DNA of 64,000 nucleotides from Amblyornis subalaris (taxonomy: Eukaryota; Chordata; Aves; Passeriformes; Ptilonorhynchidae). The notes under the pieces were generated by a model. That model worked only from the letters and a program-made list of their open reading frames with translations, made no database searches and was not told the origin of the DNA. The translations under genes were made by a program, and so were the position numbers. This document shows, in pieces, positions 48,204 to 61,800 of the stretch (position 1 is the first letter of the stretch; the number at the start of each line of letters is the position of its first letter). Location of the stretch: positions 5,904,643 through 5,968,642 of the forward strand of contig JACAXG010000007.1 in assembly GCA_018881555.1 (NCBI GenBank), given 5' to 3'.

Positions 48204-48221
48204 ATTATTATTATTATTATT
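48204..48221 (+). repeat. (ATT)n microsatellite
   Basis: Six uninterrupted ATT units. Confidence 0.85.
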
Positions 48222-51200
48222 CAAAACTAACTCCCACAACACAGCTGAACCTTGTTCTTGCTGCCCAGGTACTCAGAGCCTTGAAGTGGCACTTCCATGG
48301 CCTTTTACAAAGTTTGCTTTTTGCTACTTGTATTTTTGGAAAACCTAATAGAGCATGACCCATTTTTTTCTATGTACAGGCATGTACTTAACCTCAAGGA
48401 ATAAGTTGCCTGAAATAAAAACACCCTGCACATCTCCTTGACGAAATGTGACTTCTCTTGCACAGCCCAGCCAAGAACCCACTTGGGCTCTGGTGGTGAA
48501 GAGGGATTCAAACATCTCTCAATATCATACAAGTGTAAGGTCCTCATTTACACAGAAATCACATNCATATATTTTTACTATACTTTTCAAGCTCACCTTT
48601 CCAATGACTCCTTATTTATCTGAAAGAAAGGTATTTGACCTGAAAATCCACTTTGCTCCTATGCGGATGAGATGAATGGCAGATTANAAAGCTATTATTT
48701 CCTCAGAGAAAAACATAAAGGGAGTGGAGAACTTCTGGATTTGAAGACCTTTCTTTTACTCTCTAGGGGAAAAAAAAAGTGCATTTATGGCAAAATAAAA
48801 AAAAAATATAATAGATATGAACAAAATGTAGGACTTGAAATACAGTGCTGGAACTGATTGCATTTGAAGTTGTTGCATNAGAGTGGAGTTTCTCCAGTAA
48901 ATCATAAGTATGATCTTAAGTCTTTGTGTTAACTTGTGTTATGACATAACTTCCCAGTGAAATTTCATGGTGAATTATATTCATTATTGTGGAAATTAAA
49001 AAAAAAAGTCAATTATAATAATTATTATAGAAATAGTAAAAATAGTAATAATAATGATTTAAGTTGTTTCATGATATAAGAACCATCATATTGCGGAGCC
49101 TGATAATTCTGATNATTTTAATTTTACTAATGAAAACTCCTGACACAGGTGGTTAAATGAACATATTTGTTATTTCTCAACATTGCATACTCTTCCTCAN
49201 AAAAAGTGCCCTTATTTTTTGGTTCTGCAATTTTGCAAATTGGCTAAAAAGAAGAAAGTCCATTATCATTGCCCTTTTTGTAGATATGTACATATGAGTA
49301 CGTGTATACACATCCACACATATATAATCGTTATATTTAAATTAATTTTTTTAAAGTTACATTTGTAGGTTACAATAAAGCCAACAAAGTTACATTTGTT
49401 TTGAAAGCTATTTTTCATTANTTTTTTAAGGAACTCCAATTTTGTCATCAGAAAAGAAAAGAAACTGTCATCTTTTCTTTCAAATATTTATGCCCAAATT
49501 TTCCACAAAAATCCCATCATTGTCTTCTAGCAGTCCCCAGCAACAGCATAGGGTTCCAAAACGATTATGGAAGGATGTGAAGTCAATGGCAGATCATATT
49601 CAAGGGCTGTTTTCCCTGACCTTTTTGTGCCTATATCTGTAGGTGGACAGGCTGAGTTCATTCATCCAGTCAGGTGGATGTCTGTGACAAAATCTATCCT
49701 GAATGTAAAAATTTTGTCTCTGTCAAACTTCTGCATATGTATGTGTATATACATGTATGTACACCATTGCAAATGTGCTTTTTTGCACACTGAGCTGTAT
49801 TTCATAAGGCCTTTCTGAAAGGAGCAGCCAGTTTATATTCAGTTTGGATTGAACTTGTTACAGATAAGTGCATTTTGGGACATCTTATAGGAAATTTTTC
49901 CGTGTTGTTTCTTTTCTGTTTAGCGAAAGAAGTTNGGGCTAGAAAGGTGTACGCTGCTCATGGGATTTGAAATTTTATGAAAGGATGGAAGAAATTTCCT
50001 TCTGCATTCTGGACACAGTGAGAGAGTTGGGAAAAGTTGTTTCAGTGGTAGGAATGNGTTTAATATCCAAAGCCACAGAGGATGTGCTTATTCTATATAG
50101 GTACATACATACATTCTATGTAGGTACAATTATCCTTTTCCTACAACTGGGTAAGAAAGGGATATTGTCCTATTTTTGCAAATTGAACTGAATACACNGT
50201 TTAGTGTGATTAAATAACATCTCTGAAATATTATTAAATAAAATAATTTAAATTATGTATAAAATCTAGTTTGCAAGGGAGCATCTCTCAGTCTGGAAAA
50301 CTGGTGTGAGATTTATAAATGTATGTGGCCGTTTTGTTAAGGAAACACTCCTCGAAGCAGCAGTTTAGGACCCCTGAGTATCGCCGAAAACTCACCCAAT
50401 CTTTCCTGGAAATTTCAGAAGTAAAAGCAAGTCTGTGTTTAAGTTCAAAGCCTTTACAGCCTTTTAGAGCAGCTTTGGGGTGAAATTTGGATGAGGTCTT
50501 CAATTGCTAAGCTGCAAAGCGGTGAAAACTGTCTGTGCCACCAAACTGATGGGCTCCATTCTATTCAGGAGCTGGGATTTCAGCTCACCAGCTGCTGTGC
50601 CCTTTTTAACCATGGAGCAAGACCTTCACCCCTTCTCCTTCATCTTCTGATTGGCAGGGCAGCTCTCTGTTTGCAATCAGAGGAGCAAAAGAACAGGTGA
50701 GAAAGGGAAGGAAGAGGAGAGAGTGGGCAGGAGAACCTTTCCAAGCACACACAGCTCTCCTCCAGCCTGTTTGGCAGATCTCAGTGGAGAGTGCACTGTA
50801 GGAAGAAAAACATGTCACTGCTCTAAAACTGTCTTTTCTAATTCAGTGCATCCATGTATTGTTATAAATCAGTTTCCCAGTCACTGAAAGATACAGAGAC
50901 AAGAGAACAACTTTGACTGTTAGCTATCAACTCAGATAACGAAAACTTTCTTTCAGCATTAAGCCGCCAGCAGATAAAAAAAAGACTAAAAATATAAATT
51001 AATGCTGAATGTTTTGCTTGGGAAAGGGTTCCTTCTACTCATGTGCTTATGCTCATAGGAGTCAGGCATTTACATTTATCCCTGTTCTGGGGTTTTAAAG
51101 AGAGCTTTACAANCATCTGGAATTCTGCGTTACAAATTGCAGCCACTTAAAGTTTCCATATTTTTAAATCCTAATCAGAGAGTTGCTGACCGGCAAAGCT

Positions 51201-52286
51201 ATTGGACAGTCAAGAATTCAAGCTTCGTGCTTCAGGTTAATTTATTGCCATTTTATTAGAGGTTATCATGGAAGCATATTGATAACGCTATGTACCTTAC
51301 GCTTGAGAGTCATTTTTCACAACCAAGTTCCTTGAAATATGTGTGTACATACACACATTTCTGCAGGGACACTGGTAATTTCATGTTATGATCAATTGAA
51401 GGCTGAGAGTATGAAAGAGGAATACAAAGANAATAACACTCAAATCCCATTACTGGAATGATGTACTTATCCCAAGGTCAAACATATAAGCCAAGGAAAT
51501 TTTGAATTAGTAGAGCGGTGTTTATTGACTCTGAGAAATGCTTGCTTCTTACATATACCTCACCACAGTGGGTAGTGTGCCATAAACTCTTGTTTTTTCT
51601 GGTTAAAGAGTCAAGAACCCTGAGAATATATATTATCCTCCAGCCTCACTTTGCCACAGTAAGCAAAAAGGTATTATCCATGAGCATCTCAGGAAAACAA
51701 TAGACCCCATCTTCATATTAGCATCCCTGCCTTGCTTGCCAGCAAAGATATATTTTGCCACCTGACTAAGTCTCAGGGCAGACATCTTATTTATATAACT
51801 TTGGTTCACCAGTTTTCTTCATAAAGAAGGCAACCTTTCTCTAAAGGATAATCTTTTGACCTCTAACAGGTTAGTGATTTACAGAGCCACAGAGACAGCA
51901 CACTGCATTTAGAAAGCTTTAAGACATCATTTAAAGCTTTTGTGGTGAAACCTTGCTTCTAATAATACACTTGCTGCTCTAACTTCAGACAGTTTTCTGA
52001 ATGAAGAAATACCTTTTAAAATGAAGAATTTACTCGTGTTATAAATATATTTTACTCCAACCTGTGAAAAACAGCTCAGAAAATATAGCTACAATTTCAT
52101 GGCACCTGGTAGTAAAACAAAGGGGCAGAGCAGGAGGAGAGAGAAGCTGCACAAGAAATCCCTGGCTGTCTGATGGAAGGTAAAATGACATCTTTGATGT
52201 AAAAGCACCCTAACAATGTAAACTAGAAGGATGATGTACATAACCATTCTAGTGTAATGGCCATGATTTTCACTTGGACAGATAAG

Positions 52287-52364
52287 ATGTTATTTAGATT
52301 CTGTCATGAAATATAAGTCTTCATTTTCCTTATACATTCAAGTAACTAGATTTTCCACTCAGCA
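52287..52364 (+). repeat. Dispersed local duplicate, copy A (pair at 52650-52727)
   Basis: Shares atgttatttagattctgtca, then a variable stretch, then aagtaactagattttccact, with a second copy 363 bases downstream. Homology is interrupted by substitutions. Confidence 0.75.
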
Positions 52365-52649
52365 AAGCAGCACAGTTAAGTAAGTCAAGGGATGGCATCA
52401 GATGCTCAAAGTTTAAACACCCTCTGTCTTGTGGGGCCATGTTTCACTTACTCAGAGAGCTGAATGTAGTAAATCTATTTCTAGGTGTCACAAATGCACA
52501 ACNCCTTCTTCTCATTATCATTTCTGGGTAAAAACTAGCCCATGCTCCTGTTTTTTGTTGNAATGGGGAAGAGGAAGAGAGGTCATCGTTACATAATCAC
52601 CACTGAGAAAGGATTTCTTTCATTTTCCCTTTTTCGTTTCCAAGGGAAA

Positions 52650-52727
52650 ATGTTATTTAGGTTCTGTCAGGAAATGCAAGGTTTCACTTTTTTATATATT
52701 AAAGTAACTAGATTTTCTACTCATTGC
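52650..52727 (+). repeat. Dispersed local duplicate, copy B (pair at 52287-52364)
   Basis: Second copy, reading atgttatttaggttctgtca and later aagtaactagattttctact. Both copies have the same length and orientation. Confidence 0.75.
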
Positions 52728-55684
52728 ATCACTTTATGAATAACAGTCCTGGACATTTCCAGGACACGTTTTCTCCTCCAGCTGTCAAAATATTTAATGT
52801 TCACAATTAGGCATTGCAGTTGAAAGTGCTACATTTTTTTTTTTCTGCAGCTTTGGGAAGAAATGATACCTTGGTCCCACTGGGTCATCTAATAGCAGGT
52901 TTCTGCAAGCTTCTGGGATAAACTGAGCCTATATTCAGGGTACTCAAAGTGATTGTCAAAAACAGATTGGGGAGCACTGGCTATTAGTTTACCTTCCTCG
53001 GTTGGACATGTGGATTGAATTATCACTTTCAAGCTCCAGCTGTGTCTTTTGGAAATGGAATATGAATAGATAAAGAGAGGGAGAAATTCCTTGCCAGCTG
53101 GAAAGAAACAGTGGATGCAGTCCTGGGGATTAGCAGTGTCTGAGCTCAAAACAAGAGAAGATATGGAAAAGAACAGCGTCTTTCCTGAGCTGTGGGGCTT
53201 CTCCAGAATATGCTCTGTGAAAGAAGAGTCCTGGGGTGAGGGGAGCAGGAGAAGTATGCAGCACTTCCTTCATCAGAGCTGTCTGAATGCTTCAGGTGAT
53301 GAGCAGAAAGGGGTCCCAGTATCCACGCTGGAGACCAGGGAACAGGGAGGAGCAGAAGCTGTGAAAAAAGCTGCAAGGGGATCAATTAGCAGTCAGCAGC
53401 ACAGGAAAGAGAGAGAGAAACCCCTGGAAGCAGCAGAAAAGAGCCAGCCACCTGGCAGAACAGGGGAAAAAAGGACCTGATGAGAAGCTGCAGCTTCTTC
53501 CTTTGCTTTCCTGATGATTTGAGCTCGAAGCAACAGCACATTTCTTGATGCAGATGCTTAAACAACATAAAAGCATTCTGGAGTCAGCAGACTGCAAACC
53601 AGGCTAATAACATAGCATAATTTTTGTGTGCCTGCTGGAGCAGGCTGGGATGTTTTCAACTAATCATAGTTTTAGCAAAATATGCTGCTTCACCTAAATT
53701 AAGATATTTACTAGAACCTGTTTCTCTCAACAAAACTTTAAATGAAAACTTGCCTAAAGACTAAGGTCATCCAGTAAGTTTTGGCCACAGAAGAAGTATC
53801 TGCTTCTGTTCTACTCCTTTTCTCAAAACATTTGATAGGTTTTGCTTTTATTTCACTTGCATACCAAATGAAATGAAATCCCAGCTCTCAAAAATCTTTC
53901 ACAAATGGGAATTTATGAAGAAAACCAAACCAAATCCAGCTCCCAGGTCATAAAGACTAGTTTTCAAAATCCTAGTTTCAGTCTAATCTAATCTCTCCAT
54001 CTCAATGCCAGGAAAGGAGCGTCTGTGTAAATCAGCAGTGCATAGACCTCAGTCAGTGTGTGGGCAAAGGAGTCATGGGAAGGAGCAAGGAAAACATGGG
54101 AGAGACCTAATAAACAGCAGTGCATAAACCTGAAAAAGACTTTAGAAGTAAGATAGATTGTATTTGTGATGAACTTCTTTAATTAATTTTCATATTGATG
54201 TATCCGTCCTTAATATCCGTATTCTCCATAATATTCATTTGGCTAAACCAAAGAGAATTGATAGAGATTTTAGAAATGTCCTAGCAAACTCTGAAATTCC
54301 AGTTTTCAAGGCAAGAGTTTTGAAAGATGTTTAAGTGTCCAGTAATCTGAATAATCACTGCAGAAACCTTTGAAAGTACACTAAAATCGATGGTTAGGCA
54401 CCTAGACACAATTGAAATACTAGCCCAGCTAAATATTTAAGCATATATATTAATACCTCTAAAAGAAAATCTAGGCCTGACAGCTTCATCAGTCATCCAG
54501 CAACTGGAAAACCCTAAGATTCTTAAAGATTTGATGCAAAAAAAATCTCAGTATTACAAGAAAAGCTACAAATTAATCAGGCCAGGCCATAGGAATAATG
54601 CATGAATAAAATCCATAAAATTTATGTAATATGAGGGGAGGCAAATCCAGCTGTTTATGATATTATAGGGAAGTAGAGAAAAGAAGATTTTGATTATTTG
54701 GATGACAGACATAATCCTGGAATTTACGGTTTTTAACAAAGTGAATTCGAAACAGAGAAGAAAGTTCAGGTCTCCTTAGCATTTCCTTCTGAAGATAACT
54801 TGTATTATTAATAAAAGACTAGATTACATTCCTCTGAAGAAAGAGAAAGACTACTGTATCCCAAGCAGATGTGTTATTAGAGCTGACACTTTCCCATATT
54901 ACAGCAACTTTTGAGGCTTTTATTTCAGGATAATGTAAAAGCAGGATTAAAGGAGGATTCTGGAGAGAGGAAAAAGGGATAAGTGGCATAAGGGAGAAGT
55001 TCTGAGGNATTGATTTTTTATGCAGTGTATTTTTACATAGTTTTTTGGGTTTGTATTTTCTTTTTTAAATTTGTATTTGCTGGTTGCCTGGTCAGGTATT
55101 ATCTTTCTGGAAAATTGATACGTAAACAATAAACAAGGGATCAGGGAGAGCCTGAAAAANATATATATTTAGGGATTTTTTTTTATACCAGGATAGAATA
55201 TATAAAGGAAATTATAAACTGAATGTATGGAGATAAGCAAACTATCAAGAAAGACATTAATAGGACCATTATGGAACACAAGTAGGATGCTGGTGACAGA
55301 GAAACTTGATATTGTTGGAGAGACAGAATTAATTCTTATCTTAGTACTTCCAGAGAAAGCTAAAGGTCACATCCTGAAGAATGCAAAGGTGAAGTGTTAA
55401 AAGTTTTGTGATAATGCTAAAGTAGACAGACCGTTAGAAGTAGTTGAAGTTTGCAAGGCTTTATAAATTCAAGTAAATTGGGGAGAAAAGAACACAAGGA
55501 TTTTTTCTACTTGCTTGACAATCTGAATGATTACTGCTCAAACAGGGTGAGTAACTTAGAGCTGATATTTAGAAAAAAAACCTCTAAATGAGTAGTGCAG
55601 ACCTATGTGCTCAGTAACATTAAAGGAGAAATATCACTAAGAAATGAGATACTTACACATAATTTAGTGCTATTTGAAATTGTT

Positions 55685-55860
55685 GAAGGCAGCATGGCTT
55701 CAGGAAATAAATTTTTCCTTCACAAACCTGCATTGTAGCCAGAGGGAAGAAGAATTGAAGTAGTGTATGGGTAATAGCAAAAGAGAATCCTAAGGAGGCT
55801 TTGAATTCATTCCAGTCTACAATACGGCTTCTCCTCGAATTTGATGGTCACAAATCATTG
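55685..55860 (+). mobile_element. Probable decayed LINE reverse-transcriptase remnant
   Basis: The plus-strand codons at 55690-55707 read QHGFRK, followed after a frame break by SFTNL. Bases 55792-55848 read KEALNSFQSTI through to EFDG. Their order and spacing match the QHGFxKGxSCLTNL, KAFDxVPHxIL and GFDG blocks of CR1/L2 reverse transcriptase. It is riddled with stops and shifts, and identification rests on motif order alone. Confidence 0.55.
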
Positions 55861-58800
55861 TGTTCTAGGCCAGGTGGGGTAATCTCTTGCTAGATGAATG
55901 AAGTATTCAATGGGAAAATTTTTTTTTAAGTCAGCCATACTATCACACCAGCACTTCAGCCAGCACTTAATCCTGGCCAAAGACTTTTATTTTGCGTATA
56001 TTATGGAGCCACTAAAGCTATCTAAATCTGTACGAGCAAACATAAAGTTAGATGAGTTTTACCAGTGCTGAGCTTTGCGTTGACTTGCGACAGTCGCTGT
56101 GATGCACTGTCCAGCTTTGAAGAAAGCTCTGAATTTCTGCAGTGATTTTCGGTGCTCGAAGAACTTCTGACTGTCAGTGGTCTAGCAGAGCTTCTACTAC
56201 ATCTTGTGTAGCTTCCATTGTTCCAGGACACTTTATGACTCATAATCCAAATAACCTGGAAGAAACACACATACACACACAAAATGAATTAAAGTAGGAG
56301 CATTTGATCTTCAAAAGGACCATTGCTGAGGAAGAAATGAAGGTAGGTTAGCTCAGGGCATTCAGAAACTGTTTGTGTTTGGAACAACAGATCAGGTAGA
56401 GGTTCATGTTATCAAAGATCATTTTTAATTGTTTTGTTTCTCAAGAACAGTGAGAAACTCAATGGGGTGTAAGATAGGCACAGGTACATAAAATATATTA
56501 CTGCTTTGAACTAGGACAGGTGCATACAGAAAATCACTGTAGAAGCCTCAGTTCAAACCATCAGACAGCAGAGTAAGTTTCATGCCTGTTGCTATTCAGC
56601 ATTTTATTCTCAATGTTCTGTTTTTCCATTTAACTCTTCTAACACCTGTATTGCCAGGCCCGTCCTGGAGGTCCATGTCTCCACCAGTACTCCTCCTCCT
56701 CAACTTGAAGATAAATGAAATCTTGCATAGAANAGTTGTTAGATTAGCAAAGCTAACATGCTGAAATTAGAAGGGATTGCCAAATTTTAATCAGAGAACT
56801 AATTTTTCTAGGTGATAAAACTTTAAATGACAGTGTGTATTTCCAGACNGCCTAAACATCTTATGGATGAAATAAGTGAAAAACTTGTCGACATTGTAAC
56901 ACTGACAGAGAAGAGACAGTGAGAAAAATTTATTAGATTCAGAAAAAAAAGTTTATACAACACTCATGACAAGGAAAGTGCTTTCCATCAGTTTCTGAAA
57001 AAGAATGAATTAGAGTATCACANGTCCCATCCAAACCTGAGAAGCAGACATCTAAAGCAATTTTGACTGGTCTGGCTTACTCTTGGCAGGCTGTGAGATC
57101 AGAGGAGATCAAGGAGTAGTCTCACTGTTGCANACCCTGAGTCTGGACAGATTTGCTGTTTGCCATAGGTGCTGGAANGACAAAGATGTAGACTTGGCAC
57201 ACCGCAGCCAAAGCTTCAGCAGGACTTAAAAAATGGTATCCNTGGAGAGGTTGTTGGATTCACAACCTGGATATTACCCTAGAATAAATGACACTGGGTA
57301 TGATTCTTCTCTGGAAGAAGCAGACAATCTTTGTTGCATAAGGCACACTAACATCAGCCAACAGCCTTCCCCANTCAAATAAAAAGTGTAGTTCCCTTGA
57401 CCCATGTAGAATTAGGATTTCTTTTAACAAAACATTCTATATTTCAGCCATAGAGCAGTTAACCTGGCATGAAAAGACAAGGTGCACCTGGTGTACAGGT
57501 AGTGTCTTTGCAGCTCAGCAGTTGCTCCATAATTCTCCTCACACTCCTGTCACAATTTCAGCACACTGTGAGAAACCAAGGAAGAGACCTGCACAGTTGC
57601 CTCTTCTCAGAGTGCTGTGAGTGCAACCTGCCCACTTGCTAATTCTTTCTGTCACATTACTAGCATAAAAGGTAGTGTATGTTTTATTTAGCNACCTGGA
57701 TTTCCTTATTCAGATTTTTTTAAGATATACTAAAAACAAATTCAACCCCTGACTGGTTTGAGTTGGCTTTGTTTTTCACTTCAGTGTGAAGTGCACTAGG
57801 TCTTGAGCACTAGCTTAACAGAGTTTAATTGTTTGTTTTCTCAGAGCACCTCGTCTCTTGAGAGCCAGAGATCTTGCTCGTTAAAAGCATTTCCATGTCT
57901 TAAGTAGACGATGGACTTTAAAGGAACTGGAATTAATGAAATACCCTCCTGACAGAGAGTTTATGGATATCCCTGAAACAGTGTTATTTAGAAGATGCAT
58001 TGTGTTTCCACAGATATTAGATTCGTCCTGCTTCTCCTAGAGATAGGTGTCATGTTTTTGTCTGTAGAATATGGAAATTGCTTTCAGGTCTGGNGCTGAA
58101 AATAATACCTGGGTGATGNATTCAAGGGAGTNACTGTACTCGTGTCTCAGCTAGTAATCATGTTTATAAGGCTGTCATTATTGCTCCTGGTTTGAGTTCT
58201 GTTAATATAAATGTATTCTTCAAAAGAGGAGTACAACACAACATTTTCAAGTCTTGCAAAGTAAACTATCATCTGATGCCTCAGTGTGAAGAGACGGAAA
58301 GCGAGCATCGAAAAGGCAGGGAGCTGTTTCTCATTAACTATTGTAAGATGTCAGCAAGATTAAGGTGTCAGGGTATAGAAAGATGAAGAAGAAAAGAATT
58401 ACTTAGCAAATAGGCATAAATGAATATAAAATGTGAATAGAGGGTTCTAGCTCCTTCTAAGGGTAAAAATAGGCCAGTAGACATTACATTGTGCTACAGT
58501 CAACTCGTCCACTCAATCCTGACCTTCAACTTCATAGGTGAGACTAGTGGGAGCAAAATGTTACCACATAGCCAATGCTGGGAGATTTCAGAGCCATTAT
58601 TTCTGAAAAGAAATGAATATTCAAAGGCCCCTTTGACATGATGAAGGTTAAATCCTATATAGACTTTTGCAGGCCCATGTGAGTGCTGTCTGACTGGGAT
58701 CTAAAACAGCCAGAGTTCAGCCTGTCTGGGAGCTGCCTGAGAGCTCTGTGACCATGGTTATTGTGAGGCTGATCCCATGTTTAAACTGGAGAAAAACAGA

Positions 58801-61800
58801 GCTTTATATGGCATCTCCCAAAGGCAGTGACATAAGGTGAGCAGAAAAACAGCTCTGAAAGAAAGAAAATATCAAAGAGGCATTTATACATACAGGGAAG
58901 TTGTTAGCCTGCAATTTCACACCTGACTCTTATAAACCACACCAGGTATTGCCAGCTAAGACCTGCCTACAAATGGCCAGCTTGCACCATCTGTGTGCTG
59001 GTCATCTTGCCTGGAAAATACTTCAGTTCAGTGTTTGCAGCTGTACCTGCCAAGGAGAGAAAGAAAACACCATTTTTAATAAAGGACAAGTAATTCCAGG
59101 CAGAAACCATAATTAAAATCCTGCTTCTTAGGAGGAAAGGGAAAAAAAAGTTATTATCCTTGTACAAATGAGACTTAGCAAATTACAGACAGCATTTTTG
59201 AGCAGTTTTCACCACACTTAATTCACGATGGTCACTTTTAAGTAGAGTGGCCTTCCATATCTAGGCAGCTCTTTCATAGCCGTGACTAAGCATTGCAAAA
59301 AACCTTTGTTTCTGGAACCTAAGACCACTTCTAACATCTTGCTTTGATTTAAATTATGAACCAATTTAGCTAAGCGGACATAAACCACTATATAATTACT
59401 TTGCATCAGATTTATACAGATAGAAAAAGATATATCTGTTCCCTCAGCAGCAGTTTCAGTCCAGAAATTGTGGAGGCAGAGCATATTATCTTGTGACCAG
59501 CCTTCAGCAATAATAATTGTATAGTTTTGAGACTGAAACTTCTGGAATACATGCTCCTCAGAGGTGACTCTAAATCACATTTTTAACGTTGATGGGACCA
59601 ATTTAGTTTCTATATAATGTTAGAAAAAGAGATATATCAATACCTCAAACCCGGTGTATTTACCTCACACTTTTGTTAAATTTTTAAAAAAACCCATATG
59701 TCTCATTGTACCACTGTGCTTGCAGTCAGTGTGTAGATCAGTCAAATTTGCATTTAGTGAAGTGCTGTTTGCTTATGGCTGGTATCAGTGCTGGTGATTG
59801 CAAAAAGATAGAAAAAGAAAGGTTTATTGTGGTGGCTGAGTTCATAGCCCTTTGTTACCCACTTTTATAAAGCTACTCTTTGTTATGCTTTCATCTATTT
59901 ATTTATTTGATTTGGAAATGTCCCTATTTGTTCCACTGTATTATAAAAGCTTTGCTCTGTTTCCCATCTGCTGTCTTCAAGAGATCAATTGTAGAGCATT
60001 CATCAGCTGAAACATGAGGCTTTTCTGCCACTGTTTCTCTAAAATCCATCTTGCCAGTCCCATGTAACCTGAAATGGGACAGTTTTCATCAGCCTTGGCA
60101 TTAAACCTCCGTGCTCTCCCATGAGCCCTACCCAATAATTTAAGAGGGCTCAGAGTGGGAAACAAATTATGTGACTCTTAATTCCAGTTTTCTCCTTCAC
60201 ATGGTAGTACATCAAAACTAGATCTCCCTGGGCCAGACCACTTTGCCATGTTATCTGGAGTAATACTAGTTTGTGAATTATGCCTGGTCAGTTTAGTGTC
60301 TCAGTTTGGTCACATTAATCTCTTTGAATCACTGAACTCTACCATCTCATTTTTCATCTTGCAGAAAGAAGCTGTCGGACTTTTTGTCTAGTGCCTGACA
60401 CACTGATTGATCTGCTGACCCCACAGGAGTCAGAGGAACCCAGAGGTCTTACAGGAGGCAGCAGGACCAGCCACAGAGGGGACCCTNTCCTCAGCCTCCG
60501 CTATCTCATCCATTCCTAAACAACCATGTAAATGGCACGTTAACCCCAGACGATGTAAGATATCCCATTTCCCTTAGCGGATTAACGACTCACTGCCTGT
60601 CCCAAGATGCATGAACACAGAAGAAATTAGTGAATAAATAGACAAAAATTAATTTACAATTGCTAGAGACCTCTATATTTATACACATCATTTGTATCAG
60701 CCATGAGATGCTTACCTGCGTTTTTGAATTGAGAAAATGGCCAGCTAAGTATAATGCATTCAGTCTGTGTACATAACCTTGATAAGCACATGGTGCAGAC
60801 GTAGTTTTGAAATTCCATTATTATGGATCTGTCTGCGTTCATTTGCCTTAGATCTTCAAATGATCCATAAATTAGGAAGTATGATTGATAATTTCAGTAA
60901 ATGCCTTAGAAAAATCCATACAGAGGTTCCAGAATTCATTTGCAAGTGGAATTTGTCATCCTGTCAAAGGATTAATTTTGACTGTTGTCAGTAAAAATAG
61001 ATATTTCAATATGCTCTTTTNTAAACTAATGCGTGTTAAGATACGGGTGTTTTTTTCCAAAATTACAAGTTGTACTTAAAATAGGGCCTTTTTCTATTAA
61101 ACATGTGTGATTAAGAAGAGAAAAAAGCCTTTCTGCTATGGAAACCTATAAAAGATATGGATGGGAAATGAATGTATCTATTACTGCTATAGGTGTCTAT
61201 AGTCACAAGCACCTAGACACTGTTGTATGGTATTTTAGAATAGAGCAGCTCAGTTGAAATGACCATCTCAGGCATTTAGAAATTAGCCCGCACACAATGC
61301 AAGAAATGTTAGGTTGTTTATAATATCTATTTATCTGGAGGCCTTTAGAATGGCATTTTATCGAATTATTAAAAAAAAAAAGTAGCTTTTAGTCTTTTCC
61401 TTGGAAAAGAACTGAGGTCATTGGGGTATACCCTTGCCATGAAGGAACAAGGGAATGGAGTTCCCCATGAGTAGTAGTTTTGGGGTAAAATGAGGACTAG
61501 CTGTCACTAAAGGCAGAAAAAAGCCTAGCACATTCCTTTCCCTCCAGTCCCACTTTGTCAGTTCTTTCCATTATTTGTCTTTTCGTTTCCTCTGGTTTCT
61601 TAGCTTCTGTGATAAAAACAAGTGGGGTTTTTTTTCCTCAGAAACTAAACAAATAGATAAGCTACATTCCCATGAGAAAGCAGCCCAAGTTCATGAATAT
61701 ATTCCTATCACTATGTATTCCTTTTAGCTTTTTAAAATTGCAGAAGCTGATAAAACTAAGATTTTGAGAGAGAAACTTACGATGAATTGAAAAGTGTAGT

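Larger units (their letters stand above)
39864..55684. other. Intergenic, upstream of PCDH18: no gene recognised
   Basis: Gene-desert-like DNA holding the local duplications and low-complexity tracts listed separately. The 53090-53480 stretch is purine-rich with a 129-codon open frame that lacks an ATG start and any recognised similarity. Confidence 0.55.

Noticed and set aside
48204..48221. Possible CRISPR-like or other ordered repeat arrays anywhere in the window
   Set aside because: Only ordinary microsatellites and two-copy duplications are present. There are no regularly spaced repeats, and the genome is vertebrate.
53091..53480. 129-codon plus-strand open frame in a purine-rich segment
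   Set aside because: It starts at TTG, its composition is low-complexity, and no family is recognised. Purine-rich DNA has few stop codons.
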